From Phoebastria nigripes (taxonomy: Eukaryota; Chordata; Aves; Procellariiformes; Diomedeidae), in the NCBI GenBank assembly GCA_035582835.1, contig JAYKAV010003058.1, positions 215,925-279,924 on the forward strand: 64,000 bases of DNA, read 5' to 3'. The number at the start of each line of letters is the position of its first letter. The stretch's first letter is position 1. Below, piece by piece: positions 11,601 to 25,445 of this stretch. Below the pieces are notes generated by a model. The model searched no databases. It had not been told where the DNA came from and saw only the letters and a list, made by a program, of their open reading frames with translations. Both the position numbers and the translations under genes were made by a program.

Positions 11601-14600
11601 TCACTGAGCTCACAAAACAGTTTGTTCAGAAACTCAGCTATATCTTAAATATCGCTCTGTAATGTCTAAATGCAAAAAAAAAGTAAAGATAGGATAAACT
11701 GCCAAGAGGCCTTGATTCTTTGTAGGAACAGGGCTGGCAGCATAACTCTTCTACTGCCAGAGTCCTGCAAAAATGAGGTGGTTACACTCAAGGAGCTGAA
11801 CTTGCCAGCCTCTGAATCAGATGAGACTTGTCAGCACTATCAGCTGAGTGAGTACCCAGTGGTACAGTAAGGAAGATGCACTGTTAGTGTTGCCTTTCTG
11901 CCAGCGTCACAGAGTAGACAAGTAATAATGTCTTCATTCAGCATAAAAAGACTGTTCCATTAGTTGAAATAATAGACTAGGAGTGGGTTTGTCTGGAGAT
12001 AGAGAACAGAGATCTAGTCCCAGTCCCCAGGCAGGGGTGTATGTGATTTACTTACTGTTTGTGTTCCAGTGCTGTTATTTGCTGCACTCTAGGCTGACTT
12101 TCTGGGATTAATAATTTATTATGCTTCGTTACCAGTGCTTCCCCTAAAGTAGACTCTTTACTACTGAGTTGCCCACCAGTGCTGCAGATCAGATGGTCTA
12201 TCAATTGCCACAAGAATCACTTCTGCCTGTCTTCACTCCCAATTTTCTAAAGCAAACTTTACTCTTAGCTGCTGCTTCATTTCCTGCATCTTTTTTGCTC
12301 TGTCAGCCAAAGACTTCTATTCCCAGGAAGTCCCAGAGGTGTGGTTTCTTAATTCCNTTGTTCATTTTGAAATAATTCCCCAGCTGGTACCAATCACTGG
12401 GATGAATGTAGGTATGCTGATTAGCTGCTATGACAACTATGTCTAATTAGCTGAGCTGGTATCTCCCTTCCTGAATACCCAAAGGAGGTGTTTTATTTGA
12501 AGGTTTTATTTAGATGAGGTAGGAGTTAATCATTATGCACAAGTCCAGTGGTTGAAGACAGTTCAGCCTCTGATCTAGCTCAATAGCCTTAATTCATGGA
12601 GGCAAAAGAGTCCTTGTGTTTCAGGGGTGACAATGCAATCATGAGAGTTTTCTATTTGTCCCTCTCTGTTTCCCTACAGAATAAGATTCCTTTTCCTGCT
12701 CACCTTGCCACAGCCCTCAGAAGATACATTTGAGCTCCTTCAGGCTCAAATGCAGAGATGTAACACCAGGCATTTTGCCCTGGCTGTCCATTTCTTTTGG
12801 ATAGTTGAGCAACATCACATTTGGGGCTGGTGACATGAGTTAAACATCTCCTTCCCTCTGAAAAGGAACTCAGTAAAGCAGATCTGGGACCTAATCCACA
12901 GGAATTTCCCAAAGGATTGTAAATGTCTGGAATGTGAAAGTGGGAATGTAAGAGTTTCATGGTCCCAAGACTAGTCATATTTCTGCTTCCTGGCCAATAA
13001 GAGCTCCCAGCGTTGATGGCTACATCTGTCCTGCAGAATTCAGTTATCTTCCTGAGTCTTGGCCTAAGTACAGTTTGTATTCTTCCATGCTTATCAATGT
13101 GGCTGAAGAAATTTGGTAACATATGCTCTTTTCTTTTCATGTCTGTAAACCACTGGTGAATACAAAGGTAAGCTTCCTCAAATTGAAGTTTTTTTTGTTT
13201 AAACAGTAAGAGGAAATGTTTAGAAATAATACTGTAAATCTCAAGATGATGAAAGCATGTCTGGCATATCCAATGGTAAAGTAGTTCAGGGCAGTTTTTT
13301 GTAGTACAAGGTTTTGTATCTGGTGTTGCAANGAGAAATTTTGGAATGTGCAATATCTCTCTCACCCTCAGGTTCCCTCTTCTACTCTCCCACGTCAGTG
13401 ACCAAGCCATAAAGCCAGTCTTGGGACAGTAGTCCCTTCTTTAGTGGCTGTTGTTTCCAGGGTTTGGGAATGTTTGTCCCACTTAAATGCCTTCCTGAGG
13501 GATTTTGAGGGTGGTTTGAACTAGTTTGGATTGTAACACAGTTCCTCTCCTGCAGACACAATTGCTCCTTGCACCCTTGGGTCAAAGCCCTTCCTCTACC
13601 CTTAATGATCCTTATGTGTCCTTTAAGAGGTAGCTTTTCCAGGGCCGTCTTTTCTCCTTGCTTATTTCCTCTGTTCTCTCCACCAGCAGCTTCCCTTTTA
13701 AATACCACTAGTCTGTTCTTATAGCAAACATCCCACAAACCAAGCCAGAATAAACTATTACAGAACAGCCCCACATCTATCACATCTCCTATACACCATT
13801 TTGAAATGTCCTTTATAAAAATTGTTAGCAGCTCAGAAATCCAATAAAACCTGTAGTTTTTTAACCATTAATAACTATAGGATTTTCCCCATTAAGTCTT
13901 AACATGAAATTAAAAAAAAAAAAAAATCACAGGAGTTTTATTTCATTCTCTCCAACAGTTCTGTTCTACTCTCATAAATAAAACATTCCTACAAAAATAC
14001 ACTTATTTTAATATATTCTCACACTGCCACCCAGCCTGAGTTTCTTGACTCTCAGCAACCTCATGCAGTGTTGATAACTTCACAGGACCACTGCTGTGCT
14101 GTGTGTGGATGAATCAGCTTTCCATTTTCAAAGTAGCTTTACTTTTTTCTTGCATCCACACATTTCTCATACGAAACCTAGCTCACTTTCTGAGGTTTGT
14201 TCATGGTCCTCCCTCAGAGCCATGGTTGGCTCCGTTGCTGCAAGAAAACCTGTCATCTTCAGCTACTGTTCACAATCACCTGACATAAATGGTTCTATAG
14301 GTACAAGGGCTTTCCTTGCAGAACCTCTTCTTTGCAGATTTTGTTTGCTGATCCTCTGCAGTGAAGCTAGAAGAGCCAGTCCAGTTTTAGGTGCACTCTA
14401 TACCTGATTTTTATTATCTATATCTTGCTGATAGTTGAGATTATCCAGGCTATTCCCTTTCCTTCCCTTTTATGGACCAGTAAATCCTTTTTGTTACACT
14501 GGAAATGTGCAGAGTTTCATTTTTATTTTAATGAACTGCTGCTGGGAGGGTCCTTCCCTTTTTGAACCCACTTTGTCAGCTTGATTAGTCAAATTGCTGG

Positions 14601-16124
14601 TGAATCTATTACTCTCCTCCATAATCATGAGTGTAGTTGCATTATGAAACATCTCTTTCTGTCCTACACACAAGCAGAGTTCAAAGGGCTGAAGGAGAGC
14701 ATCACCCCACAATAATAAGAATATAGTGGCTCAGAGAGCTCTCTTCAGATGGAGGAGGCTCCTAAATTGAAGTTTTGTATCATTCGAGAATGACTGTATC
14801 TCAGTGTCTGCCCTGCTGTAAAAAGATTTGATTGAAACTAATTTCAGTATATTGGTGGTTGCTGCAATAACAGCCCCAACTGTTGTTTAATGCTTAGACA
14901 GCTACAAATGCGTCAGTACTTTAGCTGACTATTTTGCTATACGCNGTCCTCTTTTTCTACCAAAGCCTGGACCTTTCACAGCTCAGGTGGATATCTTCCC
15001 AGAACTAACTAATCTGCTCCTTCTGATGTTCTGCCAGGAAATTCAGTTCAGGAGCTTTTCTGAAAAGTTTTGCTTTGGCAGGTTGGCATTTTCTAAAGTG
15101 AAAACATGTGTCTGAAACATTTCCAAGTGACCCTGCAGATGACTGAATTGAATTTCAGTTTTATCCCTGAACTTTCAATGTGTGTGAGGTTTGTTTTTGT
15201 TTTGTTTTTTTCACCCAATCACCCCTTCTAGGCAGAAGCACAAGCCTGTGAAATAATGAAGATTGTTCAGGCAGTGACAGTACAGATGTCAAAGATACTC
15301 TTTGAGGCCTCTCCAGGACTCCTGGAGAGCTTGGGAGTTGACAGGGGAAATTTACACCGTGATGAACCTACTTAGCTGGCTGGAAAAATAGAATTTCTGT
15401 TTTATGAGGAATTTTGCTATTCTGAAACTGTAGTAAAATGTGAGAGAGAAAAAGACTGTGAAACTTGTCACTAAATGGATGATGTCATTCAGCCAGCCAG
15501 CTGGCTAGGAAGGTTGGATATGTCCCTGGAGGATGTTTTGATTCTATCCAGAAAACTGTCACCTGATGTAAAACATCCTTAGGGAAAACTTTATTTTCAA
15601 TGAAAAAGTCTACTAGGACACATTACATTCTTGTATGGGTGGGACAGTAACAGGAGGTCTTAATCTCAGTTACTGTTAACAATGAAAGGCTCACCAGCAA
15701 TGTGGAGATGCTACAAGATCTCGTGTCACTGTGTGTTCTCTAGAGGTACTGGTTCAAAGATTCAAATGCTACAGCTTATTTCTTGCTTTTTATTTGTGAT
15801 GATGCCAGCTGTCACCAGCTGCAGGGTACAGAGAGGTACAGCAAAGGGGTTGCTTTTCTCCCCTTTTTGGGTTGAACTTGCATTGGGGTCCCGCAGAATA
15901 TTTTTCTGCTTCCCAGCAGGATAAGTCTTGCTGCCTCCAAGGAAGTGTGAACACAGGGACTTTTAACACAACAATATTCTGCTGAATCCATGGGAGTAGG
16001 GATCTTCTGAGTCTGCTGAGCAACTTCAAAGCTCAGATGTGTGATTCGCATCAGTTAAGTGGCTAAGCACCACTTTTTGCATGACAGTAGGTTCATCTTG
16101 AAGCTCTTGTAAGTAGTGAAACTC
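8631..16124. other. Intronic, no gene seen; includes a 236-codon unexplained minus frame
   Basis: Mostly unique sequence with T- and A-runs (9307, 11144, 13911). On the minus strand, open frames of 236 codons (12700-13410) and 133 codons (13382-13783) overlap by 29 bases. Neither shows a recognisable domain, signal peptide or splice pattern, so I do not call a gene. Confidence 0.55.
11144..11182 (+). repeat. Pure pyrimidine tract
   Basis: 39 bases of only C and T ending in 18 T. It encodes the Phe-rich run of a chance open frame here. Confidence 0.9.
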
Positions 16125-16480
16125 AAGAACTGAGGTCTTGATTCAACAACCATACAATAGTAACAGGAATACTGTTTTGTGTCCAGTTTTGGTCATTCTT
16201 ATTTCAAAAAGGGTATGTTAGAAGTAGGGAATGTTCAGAGAAGAACAGTAAGGATGGGCCAAGGTATGGAGTGGTTTGTGTGGAAGGAATGATTGAGCTG
16301 ACCAGGAATCTTTGGTCTGGAAAGTGACAACTAATGGGGATATGTCAGAGACCTGTAAAATTATGAAAGTCTCAAAGGAAGGCAGGCAGGGATTGCTTGT
16401 TCCTTCTCTTTTCTGTTACAGGAATTAAACACCATAAAATAAATATATCAGAAAGCAAATTCAAGGCAGAGGAGGTGTGT
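16125..16480 (+). mobile_element. CR1 LINE remnant covering the end of ORF2 and adjoining sequence
   Basis: GTGTCCAGTTTTGG at about 16179, then AGAGAAGAACAGTAAGGATG, GATTGAGCTGACCAGGAATC and TTTGGTCTGGAAAGTGACAA follow the order of a well-known CR1 segment: 'gtccagttttgggc', 'cgaagggcaacgaagatgat', 'gagagagctgggactgttcagcctggagaag'. Several bases differ in each block and stops are present, so the copy is dead and fairly old. The ends are approximate. Confidence 0.75.
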
Positions 16481-19400
16481 TAATTGCCTATGCTACTGTC
16501 AATTTGAACTCTCAGTGGTAACGTAAGGTTGGAACTGGGAAACTTATCTGACTTGATCCTACATTAGATGTTGCAGTGGTATAAACCTGGGAACCTGTGA
16601 CTGCATGAGGTGGTCCCCTGACAAAGACTATGTAAAACTTGAGAGATTGGGCTGCTGAGGCCGGCTCCAGCAAGGGTAGAAAATTTTTCTGTCTCCACAT
16701 AATGGTTTGACCAGAACTCTGGAGAATTGTCCTAGTGAAAACAAAACAAAAAAATGGGTGCTGGCTTTCTGTCCCACCCAGAGCAGGGAAGGCGGTACCT
16801 GCCACATGTGGTCCACTCAGGACTTGTGATAATGCTACTGTGAAGCCTTTGAATACAGAAAATATTTTGTGGAAGAGCTGTCTGGGTGACTGCTGCAGAG
16901 CACTTGTCTTCCTAGGCTGGAGGCAGGACCAACTCCAGCTATAGGGGAACTGGGCTACTGCTGAGGGTGCCACTGAGACAGCATTACAGGTATCACCTCT
17001 CTGCTTACCCTGCCACTGCCCTGGAAAGCTGAACTGCCTCTGACAGGCACAGGAGCAATAATAAATCCGCATGGGACACATGCACAATAACCCTTCTCTG
17101 TAGCACACAAGGTTATTCCCACTGCATTCCTGTTGCTGCAGCAATTAGGAATGAGAAGTCTGACTTGTCAGGCGCTTGCCTAAACTCTCCCAGCTCTGCC
17201 TTCCCTACTTTCTATGGTATGGTCTGGCTCCAGTCCAGCCCTGGTCCTTGAACAGTGGTGCAGGAATATTTCAGTTTTGCCCGTGTGTCTGAGCAGCCTT
17301 TGGGCTGGCTGTGTAGGGAGGCATCAGTGAACCTTCTCCCTTGGGCACCTGACACTTTTCTCTTTTGATTGACATGCCTCCATTGAAGCTGGCTTGAAAA
17401 GTGTTTCCACTTGAAACAAGTGAAGCAAATTCTAATTTGTCTGGAATGGGCCCGCCTGTTAAATGTTAAACTGACCTTTTCAAGAGAAATTTACTTGATA
17501 GTTCTAAGTGAAGCCCCGCTTTAAGCTAAACCTGTCACTACAACATGATTAAATTCACTTAAATGTACATCAGTTGCACATATTATTAATGGAAATTGAA
17601 ATCAGCCTAAATGGTAACCATAAATTTTAAAACAGGGGGAAGAGGATGAAGATAGAAAAAACCACACATGATGTGAAGGTTAAGGTGCCTTATTTCACCC
17701 AAAGATTAGGTGGGCTGAACAGGGAACTTTATTCTGAAGCAGTGAAAAATCACTGACTACTTTTTTGTGTATTTACAGTGCTCCAATTCTAATCNACTGA
17801 AGAAGGGGGATTCAGTGCATTTTTGGCAGGGGGTTGATATGTGGAGACCTAGAAGAATTGGTCACAGCTGTCTGGTCTTATTTCACCTGCTACTGGACCT
17901 TTAAGCAACAAATTATCAGATTTCTGGCAGCCTGTTTGATAGATTGTAGAAACGTGTGTGTGTAGATAGTGCTGAAAGTGGGTTTTTGGGCATACCTGTG
18001 ATACAGGAATGTCTTCTCCCCAGTTGAACTGCACATTTAAAATCTCGCACCCGTTCTTGCCTCCTTCCCTTCCCCACCATCCAGTGTGACAGTTCCAGTG
18101 TTTGGCTATTGTGACGACTGTTACTTAAAGTGTCTGTTCTAATTGGGCCCTAATAAATCAAAACTAAATTGAAGACCTTCTGCTTTTGGGCATTTATCAG
18201 TGACTTTCCATCAAGCAGAAGCACAGGACTTGGCAAGCATCTCCCAAACAAATGTCCAGGGACTTACGAAGGTTCTTTTTGAGGGTGTTACCTTTATGTA
18301 GCTGTGTGACCTTTGTCATTCAAAGTGCAAATTTGAACCTTTTGTAATTAATAACTCTTGTTCTACCAGACTTGGCTTCCACACAGGTGAAATTAGCATG
18401 GCTTTTCCCAGCTGTTTTGGGACATAGAGTACTTCCATGTGGCACTAAATAATACTCCATAAATATAGCCAGATAAGCTCTTCTTTGGGTTAGGAGCTAA
18501 ATAGGCTGCATTGCCCACAGCCTGGAAGTAAACACTAAGATCTTGTCTGTCCAACATATGATGGATTATTTTCTTTTCCACTAGTGCCGCCTCCACTTCC
18601 TATGATAGGAATATGAGTGGGTACATATAATATATACCACCACCTGCCCAGTGTCCAGTAGGGGACACATATTGCAACCTTATTGAGTCCATTGCACTAG
18701 TAGTTGCATGATTGTGTTAGCATAGAGCAGTAGTATGCCTGGAAGTGATGGACTCTGTTGGACGTAGGTTGCGGGGGGGTTTACACGGCTCTTGTGATCA
18801 CATGTGAGATCTGGGGGTCAGTGAAGCTGAAATTTGCTGACTTTTTGAGCATGTTGGAAGACACACCTTTTTTAAGGGAATTAGTGGTGGCTGAGAATGA
18901 TGGGTCTGTTATAAGAAGGTAGAAGGACTTCGCAGGTACTTGGCTGAGTTCCTGCTGGTAGCATTATTTTAATGACTGGATTGTATAATTAATGTCTTTA
19001 TGCACCCACAGCTTTGGAAAGACCTTTCTTATACTTTTAATTCCAAATGAATTAAAAACAGATGGCTTAGGGGAAAAAAATCTTCTGGTCAAATTCCATG
19101 TTTTTTTTTTTTTTTAAAGGCACTTGAATATAAGTTGTGAGTAATAGATGAATATGGCCCATCAGTAAGGATTTTAGTATCAAGGAATCTTTTCAAGATG
19201 TTTCAATCTGCAATCTTTATTTTCTCACAAACAGAAAGTATAATTAATACAAGATATTTTTGCAATGCAGGGCAAAAAGGTAACTTGATCTTGTGCAAGA
19301 TGTTTCTGATATGGAATTTACAGCCTAGCTTTAACTTTCTTTTTATCATTTACCAGTAACATAAAAGCAAGATCCCATTTTATCTGTAGATGGCACTGAC

Positions 19401-22400
19401 TTAAAGATGACTTTCAAAATCAAAGAACCAGAAGAGCTGAGCTCATTTCTAGACTATCAGCCTGCAATTCCTCTATGCACAAATGCCAGTGTATCAGTTT
19501 GCTAATAGTCTGTTTGAACACCTCACCTTGACCACATCTTGCTCTATTGTTAATACACAGCACATGCTCCTGACCATTTTTTCTGCAGAGTGATTGGGAG
19601 CATGCATTCTCCTCAGGCCTAGGAAATGGTATTAATCTTCTGCTGTGTACTTTCATTTCATTTCCTGTAAAAATCCATCTTCTGCTACTGGAGTTGACCT
19701 AAGGTTAGATGTCAAAGGAACAAATTACTGTCACTTGCTTGATACCCCAAGAGTAGCTATAAATAGCAAGCTTTATCACCCCACTAATCCTTGAGATACA
19801 TAGTGATAAATATACTTCTACCAACCAAGAGGGAAAAAATAAAGCTGCGTGGCTCTGGGTGGTGTATGTTATTTGAAACTGACACAAACGGTACAGCTGC
19901 ATCATTCAAATGGTTTTAAAAAGAAAAGTAACACTCATTGTACTTGCCTGCTTTAAAGCGTTAATTGGTGATTCTTGGGTACAGTAATGCAAGTAATTCA
20001 CTAGCACAGCTTTTAAATCCAGCAACAACAAATTATTTTCTTAGGTGATGTGGTAGAGTAACAGTCTAGCTAACAGCTTAGCCTGTTCACTACTAGGACT
20101 CAGAGAACTAATTGAAACCTTTTCAGTGGAACAATTTTCTGCTGGGAAACGCAGCATTAGTCAGATAAATCTTTTGCAATATTTTAAAAATGAAATCTTG
20201 ACAGAAAATGTCAGGATGATTTGAAACTGAAAGTGTGTTTCATTTTGATTTTCTCCTTGTTTCATTTGAGCTTTTTTCCTGTGGGGTGACAGCCAGACTG
20301 TATTATAAAATATTCAATTGAATGGATAATGATAACACTGGTACTAGTGGGATGAAACACTCTGAAATTTTTATTATTTTTTTTTCTACTTAACCTCTTT
20401 TTCCCCTTTATTCTTATTCTATCCAGATTTTGGGACTCATGATAGTTTAAAACAGGGGAAAAAAAAAAATTGTTAGCATTGCCTAAGGGATGGGAATTCC
20501 ATCTTCCAACTAACTTTAATATAAATTAATGCATGAGGCATGTTTAAAATGCTGCTGGTGCTTGGGAGTTACTCCATTATAACAACTAAGGGGCTTGGAC
20601 AATGATTTTGAAAATAATGTCTTGGGCTGTCTGGATCTTTTAAGCTTTCTAGCTGCTGATTTGCACTGGCAGGGTAGAATGAAGATTGCATATTGTGTGG
20701 CAAATGCTTGGATGGTGCTAGCTAGAAAGCCTCTTCTGCAGGGTATGTACTAAAAGCCAGAGAAGAACTGCAACATTTTTATGACACAATAAAACTCCAT
20801 CTTACTCTTAATTGGAGATGGGCTGAAGCAGTTTTCTGGGTGTATAATGTGACTATGGATGCTAACATAGCTCTGCTGAGCTAGTATATCAAACCATGTA
20901 ACTGAGCTCAGCCTGCTGTGAGGGTTTTTTTTTTTTTTGCCTGGCAACACCCACCTTTTCAACAAAGCTGGAATGACCTCAGTGTTATGATGGGGTGGGG
21001 AGTGTAGGACATGTATGGTTGTCTCATCTCACTGATTAATGGAAAAGCTTCCTGTTGCTCTGCCCTCAAGCTACAAAATCCATTAACCACCCCTTGGGGC
21101 GCCTGAAATTTATTCTGGCCATTACCATCAATTAGAAAGTTAATAGTGTGATGATTACTGGGCTACAGTCCTAGCTATTTGTGTGATTTACACCAGACTG
21201 GGGTGGAAATGGGGAGATGCAACACTCAAAGAACCACTTTATAAGCAACAATTTGGCATTAAGGGTGCGGTGATGTCAGTATGCCCCGTGTAAACATAGG
21301 GCAAGGAGAATCATTAGTCATTCTCAATTCTTCTAATTTAAAAGGCATCTTTTAATTTAAATGTAAGGAAGAACAACTTTAATATCCATCACAGCTAAGG
21401 TGAGATTTTTTTTGTTGATGACCATAAGCCTTGAGTCAGGCTGGGCCTATGGGAATGGCTTCATTCTGAGTTGCAGTGTTACCTATTGGAGAATACTCTG
21501 ATGAAGGAAGGGTGGAAACTTGCATCCTAGCCTGCTTATTTGTTTTGACAAACACGTTAGGTGGACAAGGAGATCTTCCAGACTGGTGCTCTTCTCCTTG
21601 TAGTCCACTGATCCCCCAAAATTTCCCTAAGGTAGCAAGGAACAAGCCTGTTGCCAGTAAACTTTCATTCCTTTCTTCAGGGTCTGCTCCTTCATTGAAA
21701 ATAATGCTGAGATGGCAAATGGAAAAAATATTGAAAAACAGTACTATGGACTTAGGGAAGGAGAAAATGCTTGGAGTGTACATACAGTCAGATATGCACA
21801 GGTGTAAATAATGTATCAGCTTTTGCTACATATTAATTAGCTCCCAAAAATTAGTGGTCCTACTGGAGTTACTGATCCTTCCCACATGCATCCAGGCACC
21901 TGTGGATTGCACTAGTGTTTCAGCCAAAGCACCACTAGTGCCATCCTTTTGAGTCTTTCACTGGGAGGGTCAAGTGGAGTTCTTGCTTTGATGGCTGTCC
22001 CTTTGTTTCTCACTGCAGGCTTTTATCTAGCATTGGATTAGAATAGTTAAAGTGGTTATGATTGCTAGCCTCCCTACACTCTTCTTGACTTTTGCTGCTT
22101 CTGTCAGTGAGGGACTGGAGATGAGCCTTTCAGGCCACAGGAAGATAAGAAGCTGGAAGGGAGATTTGAGGGGGAGAGCTCTGGAGGGTCATCCTCTCTG
22201 CTGCTCAAGCAATGGAGGTGAAAGCCCCAGTTCCTTCTACTGCTACCTTACCTTGCCCTCAGGGGCAACAGCCAGTCTTGCTGGGGGTCTGTTAGCCAGG
22301 CAAAATAGGTGGTAAGTCCACAGTTGTTTTGCCACGAATGTAGTCCTCTGCCCTAGACATCCCATCTTCTTTCCCAGAGCTAGTCCTGCAAGTGGTCATT

Positions 22401-25299
22401 TAGCACAGCAGTGTTTGAGAGGAATTCCGGAATGTAGTTGTGGCCCCCAAAATGGGGTTGTCCACAGAAGAACCCTGGATTTACAGTCCATTCCTGCAAA
22501 ACAGTGCCTAGAAAACACTTTCAGGGCAGAGTCCAGTCAAATCTCAGTGCATTATTTTTTGCACAAATAGTTGGGAATTGTACACTCGAAAGAAAAATCT
22601 TTATGTCTTGCATTCTGACAGGAAAGATCCTTCTGATTTTCTGGAAGCAGCTGCTTCCAAGCCAGGGCAAGTTGATTGTTGAAGCTGTCCAGTTCCATGT
22701 TTACGGTGGTGCATCTCCATAGTAAATACTTTGGATTTACATGTGAGTGTGATCAGGATCTGACCTCTGATCAGCAGGCAGAGGAGTGGGGAATCTGAAT
22801 ATGGATTTTATCAACTGGCAGAATCTTCTGTTCTTAGCCTGCTGGCAAGAGAAACCATTGTACTGTGCAGTAAAAGGGGGATTATTGGTCAAACAAGACA
22901 GGACAGACATCTAAAATTAGAGAAGCAGTTAAAGGAGGAAAATAAAAGTGCATCATTCCCATCTAATCCAAATTTGATCTTTTTTTCTGCTAAAGTATTC
23001 AATCTTGCTCTTTTCTCTGGGTATCCAACCTTTATGCAGCAATTTCTCTGAAGCCTGAAGGTAAAAAAGCCCATCTCCGCAATACAGTGGAATGTTACTT
23101 ATGCTGAAAAAGGCAGTGGCATCAGAAACTGGTATAAAAAAAGCCCTTCAATGCCAGCTTGCAAGCACAAGATGCCTCTGGATTGTTAAACATGAAAGTT
23201 TGATCTGAGTTATGCTGTCCCATGGCTAGTTTGATAAGATGGGAGGATCTTATCCCATCCCATGAAGAGAGATTATGCAACGGGATATATGTGTCACCAG
23301 AGCTGAAGCAGTTAGATATATCCAAATTGGTGTTGTGGCTTTACCTCATTTTACTTTTGATTCTTTACTTTACTTTTGATGATCTATGCTGCAGACTATC
23401 TCTTCCCTAGGTTTTCATTTCCAGTGAGTTTACTAGGTGTCTCCAAGAAGAAGCTGGGTGAGCAACACCGGACTAGTTTGTTCTAAGGGTTGTTCACTGT
23501 AGACAATACAGTTGTGACTGATCTCTGCAAAGAATCTATGCTTTAGCGGAATAGATGTGAACTAGTCTTTAGCAGTTCATAGAGGGACAAAGTTTGCATC
23601 ATAGCAAGGACAGTGTAGATCAATCCAGGTGGATCATTCTGATTTCAGGACGAGAGTGCCTAAGCCCATTCAGCATAATTCTTGCAAGCTTTCAGGTGAT
23701 AAAAAAGCACTTGCAGGACTTACAGGGCCTTGCGCTCTGCTTGGGCAATTGGAGAGACTTCTAAGTTTATCAGCTTTCAGTCTTGCCAGCCTGGTCAGCT
23801 TTCACCTGCTACCCAGATTATTAGGAGAATTCTTCTTTTCCTTGTCCTTGCATTCAACAGTCATGAGTCTTGCTGCTGCCTAACGCTGTGCATTATGGTA
23901 TTAGTAGGTTTGCTCTCCTGTCTTGTTCAACTGGGAACACTTGCATGTTCATCGTAATTGACTGTTTCTCTTCACCTCTCCCCTGACATAGATAAGAATA
24001 AGAAATAACCTCACCCTGATTAAACGGCTTCCTTTTATCCTACACGACCTGTCTTATGTCCTGTTGGAAGATTCCCACCATCATCATCCCATGACTTCTA
24101 AAGCTATTGACCAAATTCTAGTTAACCTTGACAGAGGGATTCAAAGCCTTGGACGTATTGAACTACTACTTGTTTTCCTAAACCTTTCCAAATTACAAAG
24201 GTTTTTCCTTCTCCTTGGCCTTTTGAAAGGTTCGGAAGATGTGTTGTATGGTAAAAGGTGCGGCTTGCTGAAGCCATAATGGTTGGGTTGTACCAAAACC
24301 CATGGGTGTGCTCAGTGCAGCCCCAGATAGTAATAGGAGTGTGGATGACTATGAAATGGTGACCTATACCTACAGCTTGCACCAGCAGGTGGAGGTTTAG
24401 CCATATGGCTACAGATTCTGGCAGGCCCTTTACTAAATATATCCAAAGGGATGGATGGTCCTTACTTTGGATATGATGGAGGCAGAGGGACAGGTATTCT
24501 CTGCTTAGGTTGCTAACCTGTGTTACTAACTCTCAACTGAAATAGCAGTGAAGGCAAGTTAGCCAAATTTATTTTTCTTCAACCATACTTTAAGGGGAAA
24601 TAAACAACTCATCTGGGTCACCTACAGATAACATCTCCTGGCCCTCCCACCCCCCTATTTCCTTTCTTTTTGATTTGGGTAAGATTTTGAATAACTATCC
24701 AATGCAATATGTAAACTCTGGATTGGATGATAAAATATGAGCTGCTTCTCCTGCTTGTCACATCTTTAAATTATTTATAGCAATAATCAGCTGAACTATA
24801 TTAAGCCAAAAATTGCAAGAAATTTGAGTGTGTTTATTTCTGTTCATTTAGATTACTCCAAATAAAAGTTGATTAAAAAGAAGAATAAAATTGAGTTAAT
24901 TTAACTGATTATGCAGAGAAATGTCAATTTCATAGTTTCCTTTTCATTGTTTCTTTGTAATTTTTTTACCCCCTTTCGTCCTCCAAGTCTTTTTGATGGC
25001 TTCTGTAGGTGGGAAACTTTATTTTGTGATGAGAAAATTCTTTCCATAAGGGAAAAAAATACACATTTTCATAAGCTCATATAAAAATTCATAACTTCAT
25101 TTCTAGTAAAATCTACAGTCACAACTCAAACTGGAAACAAGACATTTTTAAAATGGAGGCTTAAATCTGTTTTAAAATGCACATTTAAACTGTATTTAAT
25201 TTTGTATTTCTTCCTTTCAACATTGATATTAAGGCTCTTTCCAATCCTTATTTACACACACAAAACCCCGGAAAACTTATGCTGTCAGGATGGAGTGGG
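16481..25299. other. Intronic, no gene seen
   Basis: Unique sequence with T-runs near 19101 and 20927. A 210-codon minus frame at 16512-17144 shows no known domain. No exon, RNA gene or clear repeat was recognised. Confidence 0.55.
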
Positions 25300-25445
25300 A
25301 AGTAGGTGGAGCATTTGGCTCTGTCACAGACTTCCTTCAAATGTAGGATTAGTTATCTAGTCTCTCCCTCTGTTTCCCCCACCTAGAAAGTGGGAACAGT
25401 AATACTTGCCCGCCTGCTGAGGGCCTCATGAGAAAAAAGTCATCA
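25300..25445 (+). mobile_element. MIR SINE remnant
   Basis: The clearest MIR in the window. CTCTCCCTCTGTTTCCCCCA, CCTAGAAAGTGGGAACAGTA and ATACTTGCCCGCCTGCTGAG match the MIR core 'cctcagtttccccatctgtaaaatgggaacaataatacttgcccacctca' with few gaps, followed by a region like its 'gttgtgagga' tail. The upstream 'gctctgtcacagacttcc' fits the preceding 'ctctgccac' part. Confidence 0.75.

Noticed and set aside
16735..17144. Overlapping plus and minus frames as a sense/antisense gene pair
   Set aside because: Local GC rise lengthens frames on both strands; neither has a family signature.
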